Below are positions 16,644 through 25,327 of a stretch of 29,267 nucleotides of DNA, in pieces (the stretch's first letter is position 1; each line of letters opens with the position of its first letter). The DNA comes from CAYWNA01 sp964459305 (GTDB lineage Bacteria; Planctomycetota; Planctomycetia; Pirellulales; Pirellulaceae). The position numbers were made by a program, and so were the translations under genes. Under the pieces are notes generated by a model. That model was not told where the DNA came from. It worked only from the letters and a program-made list of their open reading frames with translations, and made no database searches. The DNA lies in contig CAYWNA010000166.1 of NCBI GenBank assembly GCA_964459305.1, forward strand, positions 1-29,267, read 5' to 3'.

Positions 16644-17714
16644 TCACTCTCCGTCCAATTTCGCCCCATAAAAGATCCGTCGGAACTCGCTCTTCTCCAC
16701 GTATTTGAACGACTTGCTGTAACTCTCGATCCGCTGCCGATTCTCGGCGTCGAAAAAACACCTCCCGATCTTGGTGTCGTGAAGCATCGGTACTTGCACG
16801 ATACGCCGGTACCACTGGCGAACCGCAGCGTTCATCCTTTCGCAGAAAAAGGCGTAGTCCGCGGCGCCATCTTTGCCTTTGAAATTCGACACGTCCAGCC
16901 GGGTGTCGTTGGCAAGTTTGTTGATCTCGTACTGGTAATCGCCCATCGCAGCATAGGCGAACTCGACGATGGAAAGCAGCGTTCCTTGCCACGTGAAAAA
17001 GCAGTTGCCGTCGACGTCGTAGAGCACCCACTTGCCAAGGTCCTCTCGATAGACCTCGATCATCGCGTGGCCGTTGTCGTAGGTATTCCACCTATCGAGC
17101 GTGAGGCTGGTCGCCGAACGCGCCCGAATGCCGTGGTCGCTCAGGACGCCGATCGTCCAGCCCGATACCGGCCCGCACGTCAAGAACAGCTTTCTAGTCT
17201 TGGCCTGTTCGGCCAGCACCTCGTGCGAGTTCCCGTGGTCGGAATTTCCATGCGACACGATCCACGCGATGCCCGACAGCAAAGCGTGCAAGTCCGTCCG
17301 GTAGACGATTCGTTGCTGCTGTTCTTCGCCGACCTCCAGAAACCGGTACAGACCCTCCTCTTGAAGCGCAAAGGGTTGGCCGCGGAATTGGTACTCGCCT
17401 GGTGGAATGATCAACGAATCCGGCAGCGGCGGACAGTCTTCCGGAGCCGTCTCGCCGACAATACGTTTCACATCGGTCATGTAGGCGTGATACGCAACAA
17501 CGGGGCCGTCCGGATAATAGGGCACTTCATCCGATTTCTGTTCCCACCGCCCCCAATCCTCGAATACATCTTTGTCAAAGACACGGACGTCTTCCTCACT
17601 CTTCCGTGGAGTCTCCTCGGCCGCAATCCCAATGAAAGAAAAAGTGAGCAGCATCACCCCAGTGACAAGGCACTGCCAGCGCGACCTCGACCAAGGGACA
17701 TTCGCGAATACCAT
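16644..17714 (-). CDS. Exported transglutaminase-like-fold protein
   Basis: This encodes about 356 residues from ATG 17714, chosen because a signal peptide follows (hydrophobic stretch about 15-31, ending near GIAAEE); AAGGA lies 10 nt upstream. A transglutaminase-like triad can be read: C180 in CGPVSGW, H216 in DNGHAMIEVY and D233 in WVLYDVDGN, with the family's order and spacing. Such folds act as cysteine proteases, amidases or cross-linkers, and some bacterial members have no known substrate. The N-terminal 150 residues are not recognisable. It lies 59 bp after the symporter gene on the same strand, so the two are likely co-transcribed. The cysteine and the signal suggest activity in the periplasm; the role is unknown. 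Confidence 0.7.
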   Translation of the reverse strand: MVFANVPWSRSRWQCLVTGVMLLTFSFIGIAAEETPRKSEEDVRVFDKDVFEDWGRWEQKSDEVPYYPDGPVVAYHAYMTDVKRIVGETAPEDCPPLPDSLIIPPGEYQFRGQPFALQEEGLYRFLEVGEEQQQRIVYRTDLHALLSGIAWIVSHGNSDHGNSHEVLAEQAKTRKLFLTCGPVSGWTIGVLSDHGIRARSATSLTLDRWNTYDNGHAMIEVYREDLGKWVLYDVDGNCFFTWQGTLLSIVEFAYAAMGDYQYEINKLANDTRLDVSNFKGKDGAADYAFFCERMNAAVRQWYRRIVQVPMLHDTKIGRCFFDAENRQRIESYSKSFKYVEKSEFRRIFYGAKLDGE

Positions 17715-17773
17715 CAGTCTTTTCCTTCCGACCAGAAGAAATATGAAGTAGCTTCTGCCATGCGCGACCACGA

Positions 17774-19621
17774 TCAATAGAAGTAGTACATCATGAATAC
17801 CGCCGCCGCGGCGAGTAGGCCGGCCCAGAAACTGTCCTGGCGAAGCAGCGAGGGGATCGACAAGACGGGCTTTCCTTCAGCGCGTGCCCCTTTGACCGCT
17901 GGTAGGGCGAATACCGCCCAGGTCCAGGCGGCGGCCAACCAGGCCGCCAGGGACGGGGAGAGCCACTGGTTGACCATGGCAAGCGCCAAGATCGCGTAGA
18001 GCACCAGTGACGCGCCGCAGAGGAGCGAGATTGTCCTGAGCGTCGACGCTTCGACGATCCCAAGGCCGGCCCAGGTGAGCTTCGACTTCTCCTCGTCCGG
18101 CCGGGTCAAAAGGCTGACAATCACCTGGACAAGCACGCAGAGGGCCGCGACTACGGCCACGGTGTGCAGGAAGCTGAGCTCCCGGCCGAAAAGGCCCGCG
18201 ACCGACGGATGGACGCCGACGTAGGGCTCGTACAGGTACGGCAGGGCGTAGGAGAAAACCACGCCAGCAAGAATCGCGGCCAGTGCACCGGCCGACGTGG
18301 CACGACTCCACATCATTCCCAGGGCAAACGCCACAACCACGCCGACGACCAAGCGGCTTTGGTGATCGACGATTTGAAGGAAGAAGCTCTCCTTCGAGTT
18401 GGGGTCCATGCTGAAGATGGTCAGGCAGGCCGCTCCGGCGATGAAGACCACGACACACAACCGGCCCACCCAGACCAGTCGTCTTTCAGAGGCTAGAGGG
18501 TTGACGTATCGCTGGTAGACGTCAAAGGTGACGATGGTGGCCGACGAATTCATCATCGAGTCGAGGCTGGACAGAATGGCCCCGATCATGCCTGCGGCAA
18601 CCAGCCCCAGCAATCCCCGACCGATGGGCGCGACCAGCTCGGTCAGCAGCGTGGTGAAGACGGCGTCCTGGGCGACCTCCATTCCGCGCTGCTCGAACAG
18701 ATAGAACGCGGCGATGCCGGTGCCGATCGCGAAAAAGGGAATCAGCAACTTGAAGAAACCCGCGGCGATGATGCCCAGCCGGGCCTCGCGGTCACTGCGG
18801 GCGGAAAGCGCCCGCTGGACGATGAACTGGTTCGTGCCCCAATAGTAGAAATGCAGCACGATTAGCCCCGACAGCATCCCGGTCCACGGCAGGTCGGGAT
18901 CGTTCATCGGCCTGTACAGGTGCAGCTTTCCGGCGCCGCCTACGGCCGCATCCATGGCCGCCATACCGCTCCAGCCGCCGATTTCCGGCTGGGCAAAAGC
19001 GATCGCCGCCACCGTCAGCCCGGCGACCAACAGTAGCATCGACTGGATCACGTCGGTGATGATCACTGCCTTGAGACCACCCAGGATCGTGTACGTGCCG
19101 GTGACCAGGGCCATGAGAATGATACCCATCTTGTACCAGGCCGGGTCGATCTCTCCGGGCCCACCCTGAAGCAGAATGTTCAGCGACCGGGAGCCGATGT
19201 AGAACCCAGGCACCATCTGAATGATCACCATCACGACGACCATGATCAACGCGTACAAGATACGGCTTCCTTCGCCGTAACGCTGGCTGAGATACTGGCT
19301 GAGCGTGTACAGGTTCAATTTGCGGTAGACGGGCAGGAACCCGTAACACAGCAGCAGAAGCCCAGCAATCGCGGTGATCTCGAAGTGGCTTTGAGCAAAG
19401 CCGACGCTGAACCCCAGTCCTACGAATCCAACGATGTGATTGGCCGAGACGTTGGAGCCGAAGATCGAACCAGCCACGCCCCACCAACGCGTCGACTTAC
19501 CAGCCAAGTAATAATCGGCCGACGTGTCTTCCTTGCGTCCCGCCCACAGACCGATCCCCATCACCGCGAACAACGATCCGAAGAAGATGACCACGTCGAT
19601 GGTTGTCAATAGATCGCCCAT
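17774..19621 (-). CDS. Sodium/solute symporter (SSS family)
   Basis: About 615 residues with 13 or more hydrophobic segments, starting with IDVVIFFGSLFAVMGIGLW. SSS signatures follow: DYYLAGKSTRWWGVAGSIFGSNVSANHIVG near residue 40-70, YTLSQYLSQRYG, and the long GLLGLVAAGMIGAILSSLDSMMNSSATIVTFDVYQ segment typical of SGLT/PutP-type carriers. It uses the Na+ gradient to import a small solute; planctomycete homologues are usually annotated as sugar or sialic-acid symporters, but the substrate cannot be told. The start is at ATG 19621 or 19624: GGGAG favours 19621 by spacing. It heads the leftward group symporter, transglutaminase-like, Gfo/Idh. Confidence 0.92.
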   Translation of the reverse strand: MGDLLTTIDVVIFFGSLFAVMGIGLWAGRKEDTSADYYLAGKSTRWWGVAGSIFGSNVSANHIVGFVGLGFSVGFAQSHFEITAIAGLLLLCYGFLPVYRKLNLYTLSQYLSQRYGEGSRILYALIMVVVMVIIQMVPGFYIGSRSLNILLQGGPGEIDPAWYKMGIILMALVTGTYTILGGLKAVIITDVIQSMLLLVAGLTVAAIAFAQPEIGGWSGMAAMDAAVGGAGKLHLYRPMNDPDLPWTGMLSGLIVLHFYYWGTNQFIVQRALSARSDREARLGIIAAGFFKLLIPFFAIGTGIAAFYLFEQRGMEVAQDAVFTTLLTELVAPIGRGLLGLVAAGMIGAILSSLDSMMNSSATIVTFDVYQRYVNPLASERRLVWVGRLCVVVFIAGAACLTIFSMDPNSKESFFLQIVDHQSRLVVGVVVAFALGMMWSRATSAGALAAILAGVVFSYALPYLYEPYVGVHPSVAGLFGRELSFLHTVAVVAALCVLVQVIVSLLTRPDEEKSKLTWAGLGIVEASTLRTISLLCGASLVLYAILALAMVNQWLSPSLAAWLAAAWTWAVFALPAVKGARAEGKPVLSIPSLLRQDSFWAGLLAAAAVFMMYYFY

Positions 19622-19840
19622 CATGTCTCCCGGTAGGCGAGTTGGCGGCGTGATAGGGTGAGTAGTTTTCGTAGGGTCACGGTGTTCCAACGATTCTCGC
19701 GACTCCTGACGCCCACTGCAACCACGTGCACGGCGTCGTCAAGAGTACTTTCCTCATCGGTCCAGGACGCTTCTGGTTGCGGAACTCGGTCCGCGATACA
19801 ATGTCGGAGGTTGCGAGGCTAGTGTTTTACATTTGAAGTT

Positions 19841-19975
19841 GAGTAAGGGTGTCCGGGAATTGGGAGGGCGAAGCTTCTGCTGAGCCGAATTTCTGACGCC
19901 GACGCGCGGCTCGGCAGGAGCCTTGCCCTCCCGAAAACCGTGGATTCTGCCGTGTCGAATTTCCGGACACGCTCA
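19841..19975 (+). repeat. Palindromic interspersed repeat, family 2 copy A
   Basis: An outer inverted repeat (GTGTCCGGGAAT near 19849 and its counterpart ending CCGGACAC at 19970) encloses an inner one (GGGAGGGCGAAGCTTCTGC... and ...GGCAGGAGCCTTGCCCTCCC). Related copies are at 26808-26936 (same orientation) and 28533-28664 (opposite). No transposase is inside, so this is MITE/REP-like. Confidence 0.85.
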
Positions 19976-19989
19976 GTCATGTAAGGAAA

Positions 19990-20077
19990 GGGTGCCTGGG
20001 GTCGAGCGCAGCGAGCCCCCAGTGATTTGGGTCTGGGGGCCCGGTGTTCGTCCCTCACACCTCGACCCCAGCCACCC
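19990..20077. repeat. Nested inverted repeat
   Basis: Outer arms GGGTGCCTGGGGTCGAG (19990-20006) and CTCGACCCCAGCCACCC (20061-20077) match 16 of 17; inner arms GCCCCCAG/CTGGGGGC lie near 20015-20040. Directly after family-2 copy A and upstream of the HzsA-SUMF1 gene. Likely a dispersed palindromic repeat. Confidence 0.7.
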
Positions 20078-20180
20078 ACAAAAATTCAGATGTCGAAGGG
20101 CACTAGATCGGTTGCAGACTCAACCGAATGCGAAATATCGGCTTGAATGATTCCTTGAGCTCGGAAGGATGGACTGCGCC

Positions 20181-23100
20181 ATGACCGCTTCGTCTTTTTT
20201 TCGGCTGGCATTCGTACTTTGCGTGCTTGTTGGCACGCGCAGTTCACTTTGCGAGGATGCCGAACACGACACGCGCGGGGACGCGACGCAGCCGACGAAC
20301 GCCGAGTTTCGAGATCGGTTTGCGAGAGTCAATTTTCCTGCCCTACGGATGGCAATACGTGACCTAACGCGGTCCTTCCCCTCGCAGTATCTCAAAGGCG
20401 AAGACTACTTGGCCGAGTTGGACGCAATCCAGCCGCATCGAGACGAGATTCGTGACGGTTTGGCGCGAGGTGAAGCGAATGCGATAGCGCAGGCGAAACG
20501 GCTACTGGAATTGGAGCGCGAGTCGCTCGAAGCGAATCCGCTTCTGGATTTCGACCGATTGCTGTTGGTCCGGCGACGGCCTTTCAAAGACGGCCAACCT
20601 GGCGACGTGAACACTTGCACGCAATGGGATGTCGGCCTTCCTCGCAGCTCGATGGGCAATTCGAGCATCGTTCCCAATGTCCACGACAACAGCCTCGTCA
20701 TCCTTTCTCCGGTTTCACCGGAGGGAAAGCTCACAACGGCGTTTGCCCCGGAGGGCTCCAAGTGCCTGACGGACGTGGATCTGCATTTCGACGCCCAAAG
20801 GGCGCTCTTCGCGATGCGCGATGACAAGGGCACATGGCAGATCTACGAGATCGGTACGGACGGAACCGGCCTGCGTCAGGTCAGCCTCGGCGAGCAAGCC
20901 GACGTCGATAACTACGACGCCTGCTACCTGGCTGACGATCGCATCCTCTTCGCCAGCTCTGCCTGCTTTCAAGCCGTGCCCTGCAACGGGAGCCATGTCG
21001 CTCTTCTCTATCGCATGGAAGCGGACGGTTCCGGCGTTCGCCAACTGAGCTTTGATCAGGACCACAGCTTCAATCCCGTGATGATGCCCAACGGTCGTGT
21101 GCTGTATCTGCGTTGGGAATACTCGGACCTGCCCCACGCCCATAGCCGCATGCTGTTTACCATGAATCCCGACGGCACCGACCAAAGGGCACACTATGGC
21201 AGCAATTCCTATTGGCCTAATTCGATTTTCGGCGCACGGCCGATTCCGTCTGACGCGACCAAGTTTGTGGGCATCGTGAATGGCCATCACGGGTCGCATC
21301 GAGAAGGCGAATTGGTGCTGTTCGATGTCGCCTTGGGGCGTCGCGAGGCCGAAGGAGTTGTCCAGCGGATCCCCGGTTGGGGTAAGGTGGTCGAGCCCAT
21401 CATTCGTGACCAATTGACGGTCGATAGCTGGCCCAAGTTCGTCCATCCGTATCCGTTGAGTGGCAAGTACTTCCTGGTCAGCGCCAAGACCGCTCCCACG
21501 GCGCCGTGGGATCTATTTTTGGTCGACGTATTTGGAAACCGGCTACTGGTGCATCACTCGGACGGATACGGCCTGTTCGAACCGATTCCGCTCCGCAAAA
21601 CGCCGGTGCCGAAGGTAATCCCAGACCGGACTGATCTCGCCGATGACGAGGGCACGGTTCACATCGCAGACATGTATCAAGGACCCGGTCTGAAGGGCGT
21701 GCCGCGTGGAACGGTGAAACGCTTGCGATTGTACAGCCTGCATTTCGCCTACCAAGGGAAAGGGGGATTGCTGGGCGTTGTCGGCCTGGACGGGCCGTGG
21801 GACGTGCGGCGTATCCTGGGCACGGTGCCTGTCGAAGCCGACGGATCCGCCTCGTTTCGCGTGCCCGCCAACACGCCGATCGCGATCCAGCCGCTCGATT
21901 CCGAGGGCAAGGCGGTGCAGTTGATGCGGAGTTGGTTCGTTGCCATGCCGGGCGAGACGGTTTCCTGTGTCGGCTGCCACATGCAGGAGAACTCCGCACC
22001 GTACGCGGACGAGTCGCTTGCACTAGCCCGGTCGCCATCCGAGATCGCGACCTGGTATGGCCAGGCGCGGAACTTCAGTTTCAAACGTGAGGTGCAGCCC
22101 GTGATTGATCGGAACTGCGTGGGCTGTCACGATGGGCGAGCGGCCTACGCGGGAATCCCGCTGCCGGATCTGCGCGGCTCGCAACTGACGAGCGACTACA
22201 AGTGTTACGTCTCCGGAAACACAAACAGTGACGGCGGGCGTTTCTTCTCCATCGGCTACTTTGAATTGTCGAAACTCGTGCGCCGGCCTGGCATAGAAAG
22301 CGATATGCACCTGCTGATGCCCATGGAATTCCACGCGGATACGACGCAGTTGGTGCAGATGCTCCAGAGAGGACATTACGGCGTCGATCTCGACGCGGAG
22401 GCATGGGGCCGGCTCATCACCTGGATCGATCTCAATACCCCGTACCATGGAACGTGGACGGAAACGGGGATTGATCCTGGTCGGCAACGCCAGCGCCGGC
22501 GCGATTTACGCGAGGCATACGCCGGCGTGGACGAAGATCCGGAATCGCTAGCTGGCGTCTCGCCCCCTACGATCGAACCTCTGCCGCCCAATTCGCCGGA
22601 GAAAATCGACGCGGCGCCTGTGCCAGAGGTTCCCGATTGGCCCTTTGACGGCGCGGAAGCACGGCTCCGCCAACGCACAGCAGGACTGCCCGATCGCCGG
22701 ACAATCGAACTCGCAGATGGTATACGACTAAACATGGCGTTGATCCCTGCGGGCGATTTCGTGATGGGCGATCGGTCGGGGTATTGCGATGAACAACCGG
22801 TTGCCCGAGTGAGCATTGAGGCCCCGTTTTGGATGGGCGTGTGCGAAATCACGAACGAACAGTACGCCTGCTTCGATCCGAGCCATGATAGCCACGTCGA
22901 ATCAAGGAATGCATATCAGTTCGGCGTCCACGGATTCTCGGTCAACAGTCCGAAGCAACCGGTAGTGCGAGTTTCCTGGCAGCGTGCCATGGCGTTTTGC
23001 CGCTGGCTCGCCGAAAAGACGGGTGAACCGTTCACGCTGCCCACCGAAGCTCAATGGGAATACGCTTGCCGAGCCGGTTCGGACTCGTCATTCTCTTACG

Positions 23101-23567
23101 GCGATGTCAACGATGATTTCTCGCCCTATGCCAACTTGGCCGATGTCAAGCTCCGATCGTTCTTCGCCGACCCCTACAAGCAGCACGAACTGCCACGCAA
23201 GATCACGAAGTACGACGATTGGATTCCCCGCGATACGCGCTTTGACGACAGCGGACTGGTGACCGTTGCAGTTGGCTCCTACCGTCCCAACGCTTGGCAG
23301 CTTCACGATATGCACGGAAACGTCGCCGAGTGGACGCGGACTACGTATCGACCGTATCCGTACGACGCGAGCGATGGACGAGAAAACGACGTGCCCCGTG
23401 GCGAGAAGGTCGTGCGCGGCGGCTCGTGGCGCGACCGCCCGAAACACTGTCGCTCATCATTCCGTCGGCAGTATCGCTCCTGGCAAGGCGTCTACAACGT
23501 CGGTTTTCGCGTCGCGTGTCCGGGAAAAGGTCGTGGCGCGAACGACGTAGCCAGGGTAGGGAAATGA
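20181..23567 (+). CDS. Secreted HzsA-related diheme protein fused to a SUMF1/FGE-like domain
   Basis: About 1128 residues from ATG 20181 (GGAAGG about 12 nt upstream; an in-frame ATG at 20169 abuts the same site). A signal peptide spans about 1-24. Residues about 150-540 form a propeller-like region with TolB/WD-type repeats (IYEIGTDGTGLRQVS, LYRMEADGSGVRQLS, LFTMNPDGTDQR). Two heme-c motifs follow, C596VGC599H600 and C646VGC649H650. This arrangement resembles hydrazine synthase alpha-subunit-like proteins. From about 845 there is a SUMF1/FGE domain (MALIPAGDFVMGD, PTEAQWEYACRAG, GNVAEW, VVRGGSW, NVGFRVACP). Only one Cys remains of the FGE active-site pair, so formylglycine formation is unlikely. 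It probably performs a periplasmic redox reaction; the substrate is unknown. Confidence 0.82.
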   Translation: MTASSFFRLAFVLCVLVGTRSSLCEDAEHDTRGDATQPTNAEFRDRFARVNFPALRMAIRDLTRSFPSQYLKGEDYLAELDAIQPHRDEIRDGLARGEANAIAQAKRLLELERESLEANPLLDFDRLLLVRRRPFKDGQPGDVNTCTQWDVGLPRSSMGNSSIVPNVHDNSLVILSPVSPEGKLTTAFAPEGSKCLTDVDLHFDAQRALFAMRDDKGTWQIYEIGTDGTGLRQVSLGEQADVDNYDACYLADDRILFASSACFQAVPCNGSHVALLYRMEADGSGVRQLSFDQDHSFNPVMMPNGRVLYLRWEYSDLPHAHSRMLFTMNPDGTDQRAHYGSNSYWPNSIFGARPIPSDATKFVGIVNGHHGSHREGELVLFDVALGRREAEGVVQRIPGWGKVVEPIIRDQLTVDSWPKFVHPYPLSGKYFLVSAKTAPTAPWDLFLVDVFGNRLLVHHSDGYGLFEPIPLRKTPVPKVIPDRTDLADDEGTVHIADMYQGPGLKGVPRGTVKRLRLYSLHFAYQGKGGLLGVVGLDGPWDVRRILGTVPVEADGSASFRVPANTPIAIQPLDSEGKAVQLMRSWFVAMPGETVSCVGCHMQENSAPYADESLALARSPSEIATWYGQARNFSFKREVQPVIDRNCVGCHDGRAAYAGIPLPDLRGSQLTSDYKCYVSGNTNSDGGRFFSIGYFELSKLVRRPGIESDMHLLMPMEFHADTTQLVQMLQRGHYGVDLDAEAWGRLITWIDLNTPYHGTWTETGIDPGRQRQRRRDLREAYAGVDEDPESLAGVSPPTIEPLPPNSPEKIDAAPVPEVPDWPFDGAEARLRQRTAGLPDRRTIELADGIRLNMALIPAGDFVMGDRSGYCDEQPVARVSIEAPFWMGVCEITNEQYACFDPSHDSHVESRNAYQFGVHGFSVNSPKQPVVRVSWQRAMAFCRWLAEKTGEPFTLPTEAQWEYACRAGSDSSFSYGDVNDDFSPYANLADVKLRSFFADPYKQHELPRKITKYDDWIPRDTRFDDSGLVTVAVGSYRPNAWQLHDMHGNVAEWTRTTYRPYPYDASDGRENDVPRGEKVVRGGSWRDRPKHCRSSFRRQYRSWQGVYNVGFRVACPGKGRGANDVARVGK

Positions 23568-23677
23568 GCTCTCCGTGGGAGCTTGTGTCCTGAGGTGGCA
23601 GGATTACGCCCGCTGGCGGCGTGCAGTACGGACAATTCGTGCTTAGGATCGTGGTTTATAAAGTCGCGGAATTGACC

Positions 23678-23744
23678 GTAGCCGAAGTCGCCAGACTTTG
23701 GCCGCTTGACAGGGAAGAAACCAAACTCTGGCGAGTTCGGCTAC
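23678..23744. repeat. 67-bp palindromic repeat, family 1 copy 2
   Basis: Same 24-bp arms as 2944-3007 with a 19-bp spacer of different sequence. It overlaps the last 4 bases of the leftward PQQ-like gene and lies between convergent genes, so a termination role is plausible. Confidence 0.8.
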
Positions 23745-25135
23745 GGTGGGTTGTTCGAACGCCCCACCTCTTGCATCGGAACGGGCTTTGCATCCGGTTC
23801 GTGCGGTAGGGCCATCTGATTGGTCTGTGGATCGCCGAACGGACCTGGCCAGTCGAGATTCGAGTTCTCGGCGATCTTGGTGGCCACGGTCCCGTCTTCG
23901 TGCAGGTCGCCGCTGAGGATTCTGCCGTGAGCGATGATGCTGGTGGCACACGACGTGATGCGGCGGCCGTAGTCGAGAACCTCTTCCAACCGGCCATCGG
24001 ACCCGTTGATCCGGAACACCTTGCTCGACTCGGTGCGCTCGCCATCCTGCGTTTCGGCGTAGAACCAGCCGTTGTAGTAGGGCACGTTCAAGATGCATGT
24101 GTAAGCGTACTTCGACAAGTCGCACTTCCAGACGGTCTCGCCGCTGCCGATCGCGTAGGCCGCGATGTACTTCCACGTGTCACCCTCGTATTCTGCGTGC
24201 CATTGGTTGCCGGAGCCCGATACCAGCTTGCCGTTTGCGTAGGTAAGGGTGGCCTTCTTGCCGATGGGCAGGCCGGTTTTCTCCCAAACCAGGTTCAAGT
24301 CCTTGTCAAACACACGAATCGCCGCGTCCCATTCTTTGGCGCCGTACCAGTACGTGGCCACGAAGTAGCCGTTCGAGTCGTTGACCAGCAGCGTATTCCA
24401 CGAAATGCAGGACGACGGCTTGCTTACGCCCACCGTCTTGAGAACCTGACCGTCGGCGGCGAGCACCTTCAGCACCTTGCCGTTGCACTGATAGTAGATC
24501 GTTCCGTTTTTCTGATCCACGCAGGGAGTCACTCCGCCGGTGGAGCGTCCCTGGACCCACCATACATCTTCGCCCGTTTCGCCGGACATGGCGTGCAGTC
24601 CGTTGGCACACGCCATCAGGATCAGTTTCGAACCGTCGTCGCGATTGAAATAAGAGTAACCGAAAAACAGCGCCCCTGGCTGATTCGCTTCGCTCGCCCA
24701 CTCCACCTCGCCGGTGTCCCGATTGAGGGCCAGGGTCCGCGCCTTTTTGTGTTCGTGCGCGATCACCAGCCACGTGCCGTCTTTCTTCTGAAACACCAGT
24801 GGAGTGCTGTCGTACGTCTGCGCGAACCGGTACGTCCGGATCTTCTTGAGGCTCTGGACATCAAAAGCCACCACAGCTGGAAACTGGGCGGACTTCTGAA
24901 CGCCCTTTCGTCTTGAGCCGTCGGTGGAGGTGAAATAGGCGATCCCGTCCACCACGACGCCACCCTGGGCATAGAAATCTAAACCGGATGGCGACTGCGG
25001 GTCAACTAGTTTTTGGCTGTCCTGAGACAGCGTGATGCCTGCATGGAGGGATATCGCGGCAATGATCCCCATAACGGCAAAACCCGAAGGCCTGCTAAGT
25101 CTGATACTCACCGGGTGATCCCTTTCCTGGTTCAA
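23741..25135 (-). CDS. Secreted PQQ-like beta-propeller protein (paralogue A)
   Basis: The 464-residue protein has an N-terminal hydrophobic signal (about 18-36). Propeller-type repeats follow, including GGVVVDGIAYFTS, VVAFDVQSLKKIRTY, TLALNRDTGEVEW, LHAMSGETGEDVWWV and AYAIGSGETVWKCDLS. The pattern 'xxAxDxxTGExxW' is that of PQQ-binding-like repeats (BamB/quinoprotein dehydrogenase type), but no Trp-docking or PQQ/Ca ligands of real dehydrogenases are obvious. A role in binding or scaffolding is therefore as likely as catalysis. It is closely similar over its whole length to the next gene upstream (25328-26782), from which it is separated by 192 bp holding a palindromic repeat. The final residues overlap repeat family 1. 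Confidence 0.8.
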   Translation of the reverse strand: MNQERDHPVSIRLSRPSGFAVMGIIAAISLHAGITLSQDSQKLVDPQSPSGLDFYAQGGVVVDGIAYFTSTDGSRRKGVQKSAQFPAVVAFDVQSLKKIRTYRFAQTYDSTPLVFQKKDGTWLVIAHEHKKARTLALNRDTGEVEWASEANQPGALFFGYSYFNRDDGSKLILMACANGLHAMSGETGEDVWWVQGRSTGGVTPCVDQKNGTIYYQCNGKVLKVLAADGQVLKTVGVSKPSSCISWNTLLVNDSNGYFVATYWYGAKEWDAAIRVFDKDLNLVWEKTGLPIGKKATLTYANGKLVSGSGNQWHAEYEGDTWKYIAAYAIGSGETVWKCDLSKYAYTCILNVPYYNGWFYAETQDGERTESSKVFRINGSDGRLEEVLDYGRRITSCATSIIAHGRILSGDLHEDGTVATKIAENSNLDWPGPFGDPQTNQMALPHEPDAKPVPMQEVGRSNNPP

Positions 25136-25151
25136 GCACCAACGAAAAGAT

Positions 25152-25248
25152 GGGGTCGGGTGCTCAGAAGTTTATTTTTCGTGGCCATGCGCTTCCCAAT
25201 CACCGAGCGTCTTCCCCGCGAAAAATGAATTTCTGAGCACCCGACCCC
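25152..25248. repeat. REP-like inverted repeat
   Basis: Arms 25152-25181 and 25219-25248 (starting GGGGTCGGGTGCTCAGAA) match 28 of 30 around a 37-bp spacer. It sits in the gap between the two PQQ-like paralogues. GGGGTCGGG-type palindromes are common REP units mobilised by Y1 transposases; none is present here. Confidence 0.75.
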
Positions 25249-25327
25249 TACACTCGCGACGTCTCCATGCCAGTTTATGCATTCACTCTCAACACGGATA
25301 GTCCGATGACCGTGTTCGCCTACCGTT

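Larger units (their letters stand above)
19622..20180. other. Repeat-bearing divergent intergenic region
   Basis: These 559 bp separate the leftward symporter gene from the rightward HzsA-SUMF1 gene and contain no supported gene. Two repeat structures fill 19841-20077 (listed separately). Promoters of both genes are expected here; no convincing consensus was found. Confidence 0.6.

Noticed and set aside
16590..17780. Long rightward open frame opposite the transglutaminase-like gene
   Set aside because: Antisense shadow; the leftward frame has a signal peptide, a triad and a ribosome-binding site.
20181..23567. True hydrazine synthase subunit, implying an anammox organism
   Set aside because: No HzsB/HzsC or other anammox genes are nearby, and the SUMF1 fusion is not part of known hydrazine synthase.
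23621..23809. Small rightward gene after the HzsA-SUMF1 fusion
   Set aside because: Its translation is largely the family-1 palindrome and the antisense of the PQQ-like gene end.
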